Assembly (NCBI RefSeq): GCF_949628265.1
Contig: NC_088786.1
Coordinates: forward strand, 11,966,001 to 12,030,000
From: Cloeon dipterum
Taxonomy: Eukaryota > Arthropoda > Insecta > Ephemeroptera > Baetidae
Length of the DNA stretch: 64,000 nucleotides
Direction of reading: 5' to 3'
Positions 12,437 to 23,360 of the stretch are shown one piece after another; the first letter of the stretch is position 1; every line of letters starts with the position of its first letter. Position numbers and translations under genes: made by a program. The notes beneath the pieces are model-generated. The model saw only the letters and a program-made list of their open reading frames with translations. It did no database searches and was not told where the DNA came from.

Positions 12437-13849
12437 TTTTTCAAATGGGTTCTATAAGTTTGTGAAAAACGGGAGACGAAATTCTTTTATGCCAATTTTT
12501 CCTTTTGTTTTCTCAGCGCCCAGTGACAAATATGCCAAAGGAAATAACAAATAATAATAAAAAGTATACATTTCTTGCAAAAGTGATATAGCAATAAAAC
12601 TCAGATAAAGCCTCTCTATTTGCGAGAAATTTAGTTTCCTTTTCTAGTACAAAGTTTTCGAAAATTTCTCTTATGTTATTTGTTTATTTTGAAATATATA
12701 TATTTTTATCCAAATTAAAATACACATACCTCGACCCAGCTTGGTTAAATTCGTCTTTTTTAACTGAAAATTAATTGCTCAACCCACACGACACCTCATT
12801 TGTAGATAGACTTTTTGATATATGCGAAGTCAAATGTGAAGTCCTATTTTCTTTTTTCTATCTTATCTTTGTTTTATAAAGATCACTTCAGACCAGATAT
12901 GTGTGTAACATTTTTAAAAGTAAATAAATATATTTTTTTAAATATTGAAAACATATATATGTATGTTAGTTCTATAGGGAGTTGTTTCCGCAGAGGAAAA
13001 TACATATTAAAATAAGGTTTTTCTTACTTGTGCAATGCAATAAGTGAACAAACGCAACCGATGTTCCACTATTGTTTTAGACAGTACGAAGCCCTAAAAG
13101 TTTTACCCAATAATTTTGACTGACACAGAGTGTTCAAGTGCTGGCGATCAAGATAACTCTCCTTATTGCTCCAAGATAAGAACGTCACACATAATTCCAA
13201 GATAATTTAACCTAGATTAAATGCGCAATTTTATAGAAGTAATTCAGAGGGCGTAGAAATTCATTTACGATATATTTAAAACTTTTTCTGTTATAAATGT
13301 AATATAAATATTATATCTTCAGCATGAATTGGGTGTAGCTTTGAGAGTTGAGTCGAGTAAAAACAAGTCACATACAGATCTCATAAATGAAATCTGTCAA
13401 TGCTGAAGACCTCATCAAATTATAATACTACGTAGTCTGCCTGCAATTTTTTACTTGGTTTTCTTCAGGCTGATCCATAAGCTATAGTTTATTTCTAGAA
13501 GCCACCTGCAGCACCCCAAATAAAATAAAAGAACCACTCGCGCTGATACGCCGCCAAATGACGTATTGTATTAAGCCTATCAGAGCACTAAAAGCTTTTA
13601 TGGTATCCCAGTTCTATCACTCTAAAATAAAGTTGATTATCTAAAAGAAGTTTCCTCGTCCCAAAATCACGACCAGCGCCAGGTCCCCTACCAGTAAGTA
13701 TTTCAATGCATGATTTGGCAATGCAGCAACCTCATACAAATAATAATGAATTGATTTTTTTTAACCGTTGTAACTTTTACACATGGGAACCTGGACTTCA
13801 TAATAAATAAAATTAGAACATCACTTTCAAAGTATATAGAGATTCATTA
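12437..13849. other. Spacer between the two NEMO/optineurin-like genes
   Basis: About 1.4 kb of AT-rich sequence separating the tandem paralogues. It must hold the promoter of the downstream copy; a 5' UTR splice acceptor (TTATAG) lies 14 bases before that copy's ATG, so at least one upstream non-coding exon is probable. I see no conserved coding sequence. Confidence 0.45.
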
Positions 13850-13855
13850 TTTATT
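13850..13855 (-). terminator. Poly(A) signal downstream of both zinc-finger exons of the kenny-like gene
   Basis: Minus-strand AATAAA lies about 200 bases after the stop of the spare zinc-finger exon (14058). No AATAAA or ATTAAA is seen on the minus strand between the two zinc-finger exons (14151-14377), so this signal may serve both terminal exons. Confidence 0.5.
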
Positions 13856-14057
13856 ACATTATTATCAATCACAATCGCAAGTAAAAATAGTCAAACATCG
13901 ATAATAGTAACAAATAATATAATTAATTCTATCAGGTTACTAATAAGCAGGGAACTAGAAAAGGTGTCATTCTGAAATCAGTATTGTGTGTCTCTGTACT
14001 TTATGGCACCACTTTAGCAGGAACTAATTTAAGCTCACGTCAGTCATAGTTATCTGT

Positions 14058-14150
14058 CTATGGATACATGTCCTGATCCAAGCAGAGGTTAACATGGTTT
14101 TCCAGAGGTTGCAAACTGTTGAACACAAAGTAGCACTTGGGACACTCATA
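14058..14150 (-). CDS. Spare terminal CCHC zinc-finger exon (alternative last exon of kenny-like gene)
   Basis: A 93-base block directly after a polypyrimidine tract and CAG acceptor encodes 30 residues and a TAG. It begins Y-E-C-P-K-C and has the pattern C-x2-C-x12-H-x3-C, the same spacing as the annotated terminal exon of the upstream gene 230 bases away. The phase is 0, as required to replace the exon 14491-14378. It is intact: no stop, and all four metal ligands are present. The likely role is a mutually exclusive last exon giving a protein with a different zinc finger and a tail ending D-M-Y-P. A relic of a further gene duplication is the alternative. Confidence 0.7.
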   Translation of the reverse strand, partial: YECPKCYFVFNSLQPLENHVNLCLDQDMYP

Positions 14151-14377
14151 CTGGAAAATATTAGATTGTATTAATGCAACAAGAAGTTAATCTTTTTAGG
14201 TTAAGGAATTTTGGATTTAGTTAAATGCTGATTAACGAGACGGTAACCATTATCGGTACGAGTGTTTCCATCGGTGAATGAACAATAACAAACTAACACA
14301 CACAGCAAAGGATTAGTAAAAATGAAAGCGATTAGACGTTAATGATGTTAGAATGAGCATTGATGAATGCTTATGCA

Positions 14378-17300
14378 TTAAAGCTCCAAGCAAGTCTCAA
14401 CGTGATATTGAAGTGGCTCGACTTCTCGAAATGCAGCATTGCACTTTGGACAGAAGAACCGTTTTGGCTCTGGAACTTCTTCCTCAAAAGGCTGTGACAA
14501 AGGTTAGAGTTTGAGCTGAACTTCAGAAAACTGCTATGTCATAAGTATGATTTAAACAATTTGTGAATGAATTGAAAAATAAGGCAAAGCTAATGAAAAT
14601 TTATTTGAAGCACCTTTGATCTTATATGAAAGGAAATTAATATTGAAAATACTACCTTTGGTTGTTCTCGCGGTTGCTCGAGAGCATCACTCAACCAATG
14701 ACTTCTTGGTCTTCCTATTGCTGCGATTGTGTTGTAGTTGGTGTGCTGAGTTTTGGGGTTGACGCTGATGGATAAAAAGTGTTAATTTTACCCCTGACGG
14801 CAGAAATGGGTATTAAATACTTTGACGCTGATGCGGTAGGAGGGAGCTGAGTTGGTTGTCTCTTCAGAGCCTCCAGTTCAGCAGCCAAATGCTCCTTTTC
14901 CTGTTGAACAGCCAGCAACTCATCGGCCAACTTCTCCTTGTCTGCGGCCAGCTTCTCCCGCGACTCCCGCTCCTCGTTGAAGTCCATTTTGTACACTTCA
15001 GCCTAGGAAAATAAATAATTGCCAAATTTATAGATCAGATCAAGATTGCCTCTCAGTTAAGCCCAGATTTCTGGCAGTGTTTTATTATCTGCATACCAAT
15101 CTATAAGGACAATTAAAAATCCTTCGCATCAATTGTTCATTTTAATTTTTCAACAGTTTGTTTGGTCGGCTATGACGAGGGCTATTAATAAATCGAGGGC
15201 AGAACAATGGAACCAGGTTACATGGAAGAAAAGAGCGCACGGCGTCATAAAGGTGTCCAGAAAAAATCAATTAATTTTTTTTAGTGTTCGGAACGTTACA
15301 AGTCAAGCCAGAAGAGAATTATCAGCTGGTGCTTTATTATAATTACATCATAAATATAAATAACACATAAAAATTTCATGATAATATGGAAGAGAATTAT
15401 AAAAAGTAATAATATGAATTAGCAGTAGTTTTTTCTTATATGAGAGAAGCAGAGCAGGAGACTCTTCAACAGATACCATAATATATTAAACGTTTTAAAT
15501 TAATTGATCTAATAAACACCTCTCTAAAAACATCTCTATCAAACCAATTACTGGTTAATTTTAAGAGGAAAGATGCTGAAAGCGTAGTTATTAATGAACC
15601 CTGATTTCATTTTTTAAAAGAGCAAGGAAAAAAGGCGTGTAAACTAACACAAATTTTATTTCAAAGTAAAATGAATAAAATATTTTTGATTATAACCATA
15701 ACCTCTCATACAATTCAGACGAATTCATCTTTGGTTCAAATTGTACCTGTGCTTGCAGAGCGTCAACACTCTGTTCTAGGGTTTTCATTCGCTGCAGCAT
15801 GGTCGCAGCTTCAGCCTCTTTCTGGTTGGACTTGGTCTCCGCCTGCGACACCCTCAGTTCCATTTGCGCGAGTTGCGAGTCCTTCTGTGCAATCAAGCTA
15901 TTTTTCTTCTCAAGGGTTCTCTCCTTTTCCTCCAGTACATCTTTCATTTGCAGAATTTCCGCAATCTTATGATCAAGCTGCTCTTTGAACTCTTTGCTCT
16001 GCTCACTCTTCTGTTGTGCAGCCAACTCAGCAATTTCATTTTCATTCTCTCTCAGTCGGGCATGCAACTGTGATACAATCCGATCCTTCACGTTCAGCCT
16101 GCCCTCCATCTCCTGGAGCTGCTCTTTAGCCCCTTCCAACTGTTTTTCAAGCTCCATAAATGAAGCTGACGAAGGAGCAGGAGCTGCAGGTTGTTCTGGT
16201 TCAGGCTTCTTCTGCAAGATATTGCGGTAAGTAAATTAATTCCTTATAAAAAAAAAATTGGAGGCTCACGTTTTTCACATCATTACTGAGAGACATGAAT
16301 TCCTCAAGCAGGGTTTGGAAATCACTGCCAAGTCTGCCTAACTGCTGACTTGCTTCCTCCATCTGCTGCCTGTAAAAATTGATTGATTTAATTGAAAATT
16401 TTATATATTATAATCTATATTTTAATTTAATTATATTTCTTTCATAAGGTCATTGTCAAGAGCAATGTTTTTAAAGTAAAAATACATTCCGATTGATAGA
16501 ACATTGTGTCTCTAAGGCACTTTAGAGCAGAAAATTACCTTTGGCCCGCGCTGCTTTTCTGCGCTTCTCTCAGACTTAAAGAAATCATCTCCAGTAAAGT
16601 TCCCATCTCGGACAATCCTGCTGAAGAGCCTGGCAGTTTTGCTCGTGTCTCATCAAGCCAGTTGTAAACAGTGACAAAGCTGACAAAAAGTCAAGTTTAA
16701 CCATCAATATATTTTGAGATATTAAAAACATACCTTGTAACTTGTTGTTCAAGGACCTTGAAGGAATTCATAATAGACTCATCATATTTGTCAACAGCAG
16801 CGTAAAATTTCTTCAGCTTGTCCTCAGGATGTGGAAGATCCTACACATCAAGCAAGTGAAAACCTTTAAATTGTATTGTAATATTAATTATAACCTTTTC
16901 TTTGTTAGTTGTTGTTTTTGGCACATCATGTGACACCATCACAAAACCATCAGCCTGCATTTCAGCCAGCTCTTGCTGCAGCAAATTCACTCTGTGTTGC
17001 AGCTCTTCCTTCTCCAACATTTCTGACAAGCGCTTGTCAGCCAACTTCTTTATCCTGATCTCCGCCTTTTCCAGGGCTGCATTCACATCTTGCGCTTGGC
17101 AACATTGTTTTTCCAGTTGAGCCACCCTCTGTTTCGACAACTCATTCTCCTATGCCATTCAAAATATTAAGGATTACTCAAACTATGAATTAAAATTTAC
17201 TGCTACCTTCAAAACTTCCTGTTGGCCCTCCAAGATTGCATCAAGCTTCTGCAATTTCGTCTTAAGTTCCTGGTTTTCAGAGAGGATATTTTCTTGGCTC

Positions 17301-17888
17301 TGCAGTTTTTTTAAGAGTCCCTCTTTTTCTGTCTTCAGCTGCGAGTCAAAGGTTGAACTTACTATTGTTGCTAGTTTTTTAAAATCCAAAAAGATCTAAC
17401 CTTCACGATGAGCAACTTCATTTCTTCAAATTTATCTTTATGACTTTTATGAACTTGAAGAACCTCCTCATGCCACTTGGAAAGAGTGTCACACTGCTGC
17501 TTCATGGCCAAATTGTTCTGCTGCAGGACCTCTGCAATTTACACAATTAATTAGAAAGGAACATTGCATATGAATAAATATTTATTCCAAAACCTTTCAG
17601 TTCCGCATTTTCCTTCATTATAACTTCCAACTTTTTCGGCAAATCCTCTGGATCCAGACTCAGAGAGGAGTTCTGAGGGAAAAAATAACATCAGGGCACT
17701 ATATTCCCCTAGAAAAAAATCCGTACTTGTGGTACACTGGTCAAGCTTGACATGTTACTTGTGGTTGGTTCATCCACGATGATGAAAGATGACAGACTGT
17801 CAGAATTATTGCTGTTCATGCTTCCAGCGTTCAGTGATAACTGCTGGTTGCTTTGGCCATTAACCAAAGATGAATTTGGTTTCACCAT
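14378..17888 (-). CDS. key: Kenny/NEMO-optineurin family ubiquitin-binding adaptor (IKK-gamma-like)
   Basis: Family members bind Met1/Lys63 ubiquitin chains and act as IKK scaffolds (Imd/NF-kB signalling) or autophagy receptors. Exons: 17888-17727, 17672-17594, 17531-17401, 17338-17207, 17149-16895, 16840-16734, 16679-16539, 16369-16270, 16211-15747, 15002-14821, 14764-14656, 14491-14378; total 658 aa. The first coding exon follows a spliced leader (acceptor at 17894-17892). An early segment (about residues 55-120: KENAELKEVLQQNN...MKQQC) matches the kinase-binding NEMO N-terminal region. Long coiled coils follow. The UBAN motif starts at about 525 (AEVYKMDFNEERESREKL) with Y528, D531 and F532 conserved. 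The C-terminal zinc finger is C635-x2-C638-x12-H651-x3-C655. Two LIR-like motifs are present: S-S-F-I-I-V (33-38) and D-G-F-V-M-V (235-240). At 658 aa it is longer than Drosophila Kenny. The choice between the NEMO and optineurin names is not settled by sequence alone. Confidence 0.88.
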
Positions 17889-17891
17889 GAC

Positions 17892-20368
17892 CTGAAATGC
17901 AGATCGTATTAAAATGACACAGCTAAGTGTTCTGTTCTGAAGCTTATAATCCCTATTTCAAACTAAAACGAAGAACAACTACTCTATTTTGCGTGTAAGA
18001 AGCATATTTTCAGTTTCATGTCTCTCCATTAGAAAATATATAATGGAAATTAATCTACTTCATAGTACGAAAATATTTTTAAGAAATCCTGTATTATATA
18101 CGTCATTATGTATGTTCTATCACTGCGTGTATACCGATTGAACCATTCGCAAACCTTTTTACACACAAAATGAAGTTCAATCAAGAAATAAAAAGTAATG
18201 CGTATGCGTATTATATTATATAACTGCTACGATTTTGCGATTATAAAATAAAAGTTATAATGTACTTTTCTTCCAACTTTTAATATCTAGGGTACACAAA
18301 TATGTATGAACTATTAAAATGTAATAATAATTCGTATAATTTATCGGCTCAGAAAAAATGTTCAATCACTTTCAAAGTGAGCATTTTTAAAAGGCTTATA
18401 GTTATTAAAGTACATATATTAATGATGGATATGTATCATCAGTATCGGTTATCATAGCTTTGTGCCACATAACGCAATGACATTAAAATATCCTTTACAG
18501 CCCGTTAGGTTATCATACTAAGGCAATCGTTCATTTTTGGTTCAGTTTTACGACTTTTACGGGTGTGTAAAAAATAATACATACACCTTAGTCAAATTTC
18601 CGTTTCCCGAAGACGAATCCTTACGCCATCCAGCAGAAGTATGTACGGTCTACGACTGTTTGCGTGCGATAGTGCTTCTGGACAGTTCAGTTGGACACTT
18701 CTAGCAGGAAGTACGTTGATACTTGACGAAGAGTTAATATTTCTGTCGTTCCTCGTTCCTGTCTTTGTGTCTTTAGAGCCGTAGGCTCGAGGACAGCGAC
18801 AACATGAAAAAGTGAAAACTAAACCATGGAACATCATACCACATGATTAGAGGAGCGAGGAGCATGCGCAACAATCACACCGTGTTTACGAGTTTCGTAG
18901 CCAGTCATAGCAGCAAGCTCCTAGCATTCGAATGATCTTGGTTCTGATTGGAGAGTTTAACTCGGAAAGAGGTCTACCAATCCAGTAACGCAAGCTTGGG
19001 GCAGAGTTTTGAAATTGTATATGCGCAGTATATTAGAGTTAAAATTTCGCGCTTTTATTGTGCCTTCTTCATGGCTCATGCTCTCAGCTGCTTCCAAGCC
19101 TCCTTCCCCTAATACAAGAGCGAAAATTTTTAGTTTGAGTGAGTTCAGCGTTCAGCAAACAACGAGTAAAAGCAGTTTGAGAGTCGCTGTGAAAATCAGT
19201 CATTTCAGGTAAAAATTCCTCTATGTTTAGCTTTCAATATGAATATCTGCCGAGATCATTTTCATTTTGATGCTCTATGAAGCTGAACTCTTTCGCATAC
19301 ATGGGTTTGTGATTAATTTTGCCGACGTAATGTAGCGAGTGTTTGGTTGACGTAGTTCGCCATCTTTTTAATGCTACCGACGGTCGAAAGATATCCACAA
19401 TCATCGGCAAATTCAATCTCATCTCTGGCACTGATGGTTCTCTTTTCACTTAAGTCAGTTACGAAAGAATCCCTTTTACCTTGTAGTTCGACACTGCGTC
19501 GAATTTTAGGCCGTATTTCGGCACACCAGATTGGCCTCCGCGCAAGTATAATGTATAACACCGGGTTATTATTTACACACAAGAGGCCTCGTTTGATATA
19601 ACGGTATGTAGTTCACTTCGCACTAAGCTTTCGCCTCAGACGACCTCCAAAATCAAATCCGATTTGAAACAAATTTTAAACACTTCCAGAGAATTCTATG
19701 CATTCGCTTTTCGGTTTAACTGTTTAGGGTTCGTTTAATACGACCGAGTACTCACAAACATACTCGATTTCTCTTTTTGTTGTGCTTATCAAAATCCTGC
19801 TTCCAATCGCGGAAGTAATTCAATTAATTTATTGCCCCTTCAAATTGAGTTTGAACATTATGATTTGGCTTAATGCCCAGCGTCAAATAAATAGAATTCC
19901 TGGACTCTCTGCAGCAAATCTACAGTCAAAAAAAGTTATATACTTTTATATATACAAATTGTCCGCCATTTTTAAATGGGATGTAAAGAAAAACGGCCCA
20001 GCTGACGCTTGGTAAGCCACAGTATTTGGCGAGATTTCTTCGTTTGACGAATTGCTTGAATTTTTCTGCACTGCCGAGTCTCTTTTCGCATTTTTCGCAG
20101 CATTCTCGGCGCCTTTGTTGCGTTCTTTAAATTTTTGTGTCAGCCACGATGGAAATGCTGGGAATGCACTGAATTTCTTCCCTTGTTCTGCAGGATAATT
20201 CCTTGGATCGGCAGCAGCGGCAGCAGGTTATTGGCCTTTGGATCTTCAAGTTGATGCGCCGCCTCTGGGGGCGCACTAAAATCTTGTTAGCGCGTGTTTC
20301 GCAGCCTCCACAGTTGTTTTCTTTTTCTAACAACCTTATTCGGCTGTGTCCGAGCCACTGTCCTCACC
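17892..20368. other. Divergent promoter region between kenny-like gene and me31B
   Basis: About 2.5 kb separates the divergent ATGs. Likely 5' UTR exons of me31B can be seen: a donor CTTG|GTAAGC at about 20012 and an acceptor CTGCAG at about 20187-20192, leading into the leader that runs to the ATG at 20369. The leader of the minus-strand gene must also start here, since its first coding exon is preceded by a splice acceptor. The region is AT-rich to about 18500 and more mixed afterwards. Confidence 0.5.
19313..19582 (-). other. Possible relic of a reverse-transcriptase fragment
   Basis: An 89-codon open frame contains E-F-A-D-D followed by a spacing and pattern (G-Y-L-S-T-V, then L-A-T-L) loosely like the catalytic [YF]ADD block of non-LTR retrotransposon reverse transcriptases. 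No other RT block, endonuclease or poly(A) tail was recognised. A chance match within the me31B/kenny promoter region is at least as likely. Confidence 0.15.
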
Positions 20369-23360
20369 ATGATGACGGAAACACATTTGAATAGTACAAA
20401 CCACACCATGGGTAGCAAATTGGATTCAGATAAAATGGACGACATTGGATGGAAGTCCAAGCTCAAAATCCCTCCTAAGGATAAAAGGATTAAGACTAGC
20501 GTAAGGAAACTTACTTTGAAATAAATCAGGGTTGCATTTTCTCACCACCTGTTTTTTCCACCACTGGTTTTTAACAATTTCTTGCATAATCTTTGCAAGA
20601 AGTTACTTTTATGGCTTATCACAACATTAATTCTAAATTCTAATGTCCTGCAATAAGATGGATTTTCAACAATATTTTACATGATATTTAACGTTTGACA
20701 GTCAAATGAAATAAACAAATTGGTTTACTCAAAAGTTGCTCTAATTTCAAGCTTTTCAGATTGTTATTATAAAAATTATGGTCTTTACCAGTGCGCTGAA
20801 TTAAAAAAATGCGTCTTATTTGCAACCCTGAGAGAAATGTTTCAAATATTAAAAAATTAAATTTTTGTTTAATTGCAGATTTTTTTAAAGCCTGGATTAA
20901 TAATATCTTTTTTCAACAGGATGTAACCGACACAAGAGGCAACGAGTTTGAAGAGTTCTGCCTGAAGCGCGAGCTGCTGATGGGCATTTTCGAAAAAGGC
21001 TGGGAAAAACCGTCTCCTATTCAAGAGGCCAGCATACCGATTGCATTGACAGGCAAAGATGTGCTCGCCAGGGCCAAAAATGGCACTGGCAAGACAGGAG
21101 CCTACTGCATCCCAGTGCTTGAGAATATCGACTCCAAAAAGGAAACTATTCAAGGTATCACACTTAATTCCTTTAGTGGCCGCAGGGTTTCAACTCATCA
21201 AGGCCTGTTTTTTAACTTTTAAATCGCAATGTTGGTGTTGGCTTAAGAATATCCAGTATTGAAATGGAAAGTCATGTTCATTGTTTGTATGCCTGGGTTG
21301 TGAATGATCTTCATCTGGATTTACTGTGAAATGCACTTGATTTCATTGGGGATTCATTTACAGGAAGAGACTGACACATATCTCTAAAAAATCTATTCAT
21401 AATATCATTTCTGATTTCCCTTTAAAAATAAAAAAATCTGCTTCTTAACCTTAATAATATTTTCTCTTCAAATGGAGGATGGAGTGAAAAGCGCCGGCAC
21501 GATCTTTAATTTTTTTATAACAATGTCTAGGAAGTGGTGATCAGGCTTTTGGTGAACCCTTTGCATGAGCTAATATGATGATATCGATTCCCCCTCATCG
21601 AAAACAGTCGATGACAAATTCGATACTGAAAAATCTAGTCTTTCTTAAACCATTCCTGAGTCCTGCAATATTTGACCAAGCTTATATTTCTGTCCACAGC
21701 TCTTGTGATTGTGCCAACCAGGGAGTTGGCACTGCAGACTAGTCAGATTTGTATTGAGCTTTCTAAGCACATGCACATTAAGGTCATGGTCACGACTGGT
21801 GGTACTAACTTGCGAGACGATATCATGAGAATATTCCAGAAAGGTGAAGTTTCCACCACTTAGTGATGCCGTGTTGCTAATGGTAGATTGTTGAGCAGTA
21901 CAAGTGGTTATTGCCACGCCAGGACGCATTTTGGATCTGATGGAAAAGAAGGTGGCCAACATGGACAACTGCAAAGTGCTTGTGCTTGATGAGGCTGACA
22001 AACTGCTGTCGCAAGACTTCAAAGGAATGCTTGATACCGTCATTGCCAAGCTGCCCAAGGAAAGGCAAATTCTGCTGTATTCTGCCACCTTCCCGCTCAC
22101 GGTGAAGAATTTCATGGACAAACACCTCAAGAGCCCTTACGAGATCAACCTGATGGAAGAGTTGACTCTGAAAGGAGTCACCCAGTACTATGCTTTTGTC
22201 CAAGAAAGACAAAAAGTGCATTGTCTCAACACTCTATTTTCAAAGGTGAGCTCTCATTTTGTCTCTGCGTAACGTTTGCACTGTGAAAAGACAGAATATG
22301 TTCATATGTGTTTTGCCTTTCTTTTAAATTACGGTGCAACAATAAGTATGATTGTCCAAAGTCATAGCAACGTTTTTGCTATGATCATTTCACCTTTCAT
22401 ACAAGTTTTCTGGTGTCGCCTCATTGGTTAGACCCTGTTAAAAACTGACAGGAGCTATTTAAGCATTTTAAGTTGATCGCCTCTTTTTGCAACTTCTACT
22501 GTGAGGCCCACTGTCAGAAGTTAATCCTGATATTATTTTTTTCCTACGCAGATAGATATTGACTTCCGGTTGCGATATTTTTTTCTGATGTTAATTTTTT
22601 CCATAGCTGCAAATCAACCAGAGTATAATCTTCTGCAACTCAACACAACGAGTGGAACTTCTTGCCAAAAAGATAACGGAACTCGGTTATTGTTGTTATT
22701 ACATTCACGCCAAAATGGCGCAGGCACACCGCAACAGAGTGTTCCACGACTTCCGCGCAGGACTGTGCAGGAATCTGGTGTGCTCAGGTAAGATTGAGCC
22801 ATCTACTTTTCACCAAGGCTGCGTCATTTTTTCTCTCAAATAAGTAACAAACTCGCAGCTTTTAAATTTATTATAAATGATGTATTTTAAGCATTTGAAG
22901 TTAATTCTAATGACCTTGTGCTAGATAGTATCTGATTATGCTCTTCCAAAGCACCAAGCTCATTAATTGATTTACTTTGGCTAACTTTTTCCCTTTCTTA
23001 ATGACAGATCTGTTCACTCGCGGTATTGATGTGCAAGCAGTCAACGTCGTGATAAACTTTGATTTCCCCAAGATGGCTGAAACGTATTTGCACAGAATCG
23101 GCCGCTCAGGCAGATTTGGCCACCTTGGTATCGCCATCAATCTGATTACTTACGAAGATCGATTCGCCCTGCACAGGATCGAACAGGAGCTTGGCACTGA
23201 GATCAAGCCCATACCCAAGGTATGTATCAAGTTTGCACCTTCAAGAGTTGATCTTATACCAAGTTTCTTAATATTACAGGTGATTGACCCCTCGCTGTAC
23301 GTGGCCAAGTTCGACGAGCATGGTGACCACGAAGATGGCAACACAAACGTTGGTTCGTAA
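20369..23360 (+). CDS. me31B: ATP-dependent DEAD-box RNA helicase Me31B/DDX6
   Basis: Cytoplasmic P-body helicase that represses translation and promotes decapping together with CCR4-NOT, eIF4E-T/Cup, Edc3 and Pat1. Exons: 20369-20500, 20920-21154, 21700-21843, 21899-22245, 22607-22787, 23008-23219, 23280-23360; total 443 aa. All helicase motifs are visible: Q-motif region P-S-P-I-Q (75-79), motif I A-K-N-G-T-G-K-T (96-103), P-T-R-E-L-A, T-P-G-R (177-180), DEAD (201-204), S-A-T and H-R-I-G-R-S-G-R (375-382). The N-terminal block D-D-I/M-G-W-K-S-K-L before the helicase core is typical of Me31B orthologues. Two ATGs stand in tandem at the start and no upstream in-frame ATG exists in the exon. 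The intron at 21844-21898 is only 55 bases. The protein is very highly conserved, so the identification is firm. Confidence 0.97.

Noticed and set aside
18592-18837. 81-codon minus-strand frame upstream of the kenny-like gene
   Set aside because: It is not in a position to splice in frame as an N-terminal extension; the first coding ATG at 17888 follows its own acceptor. It may lie within the 5' UTR.
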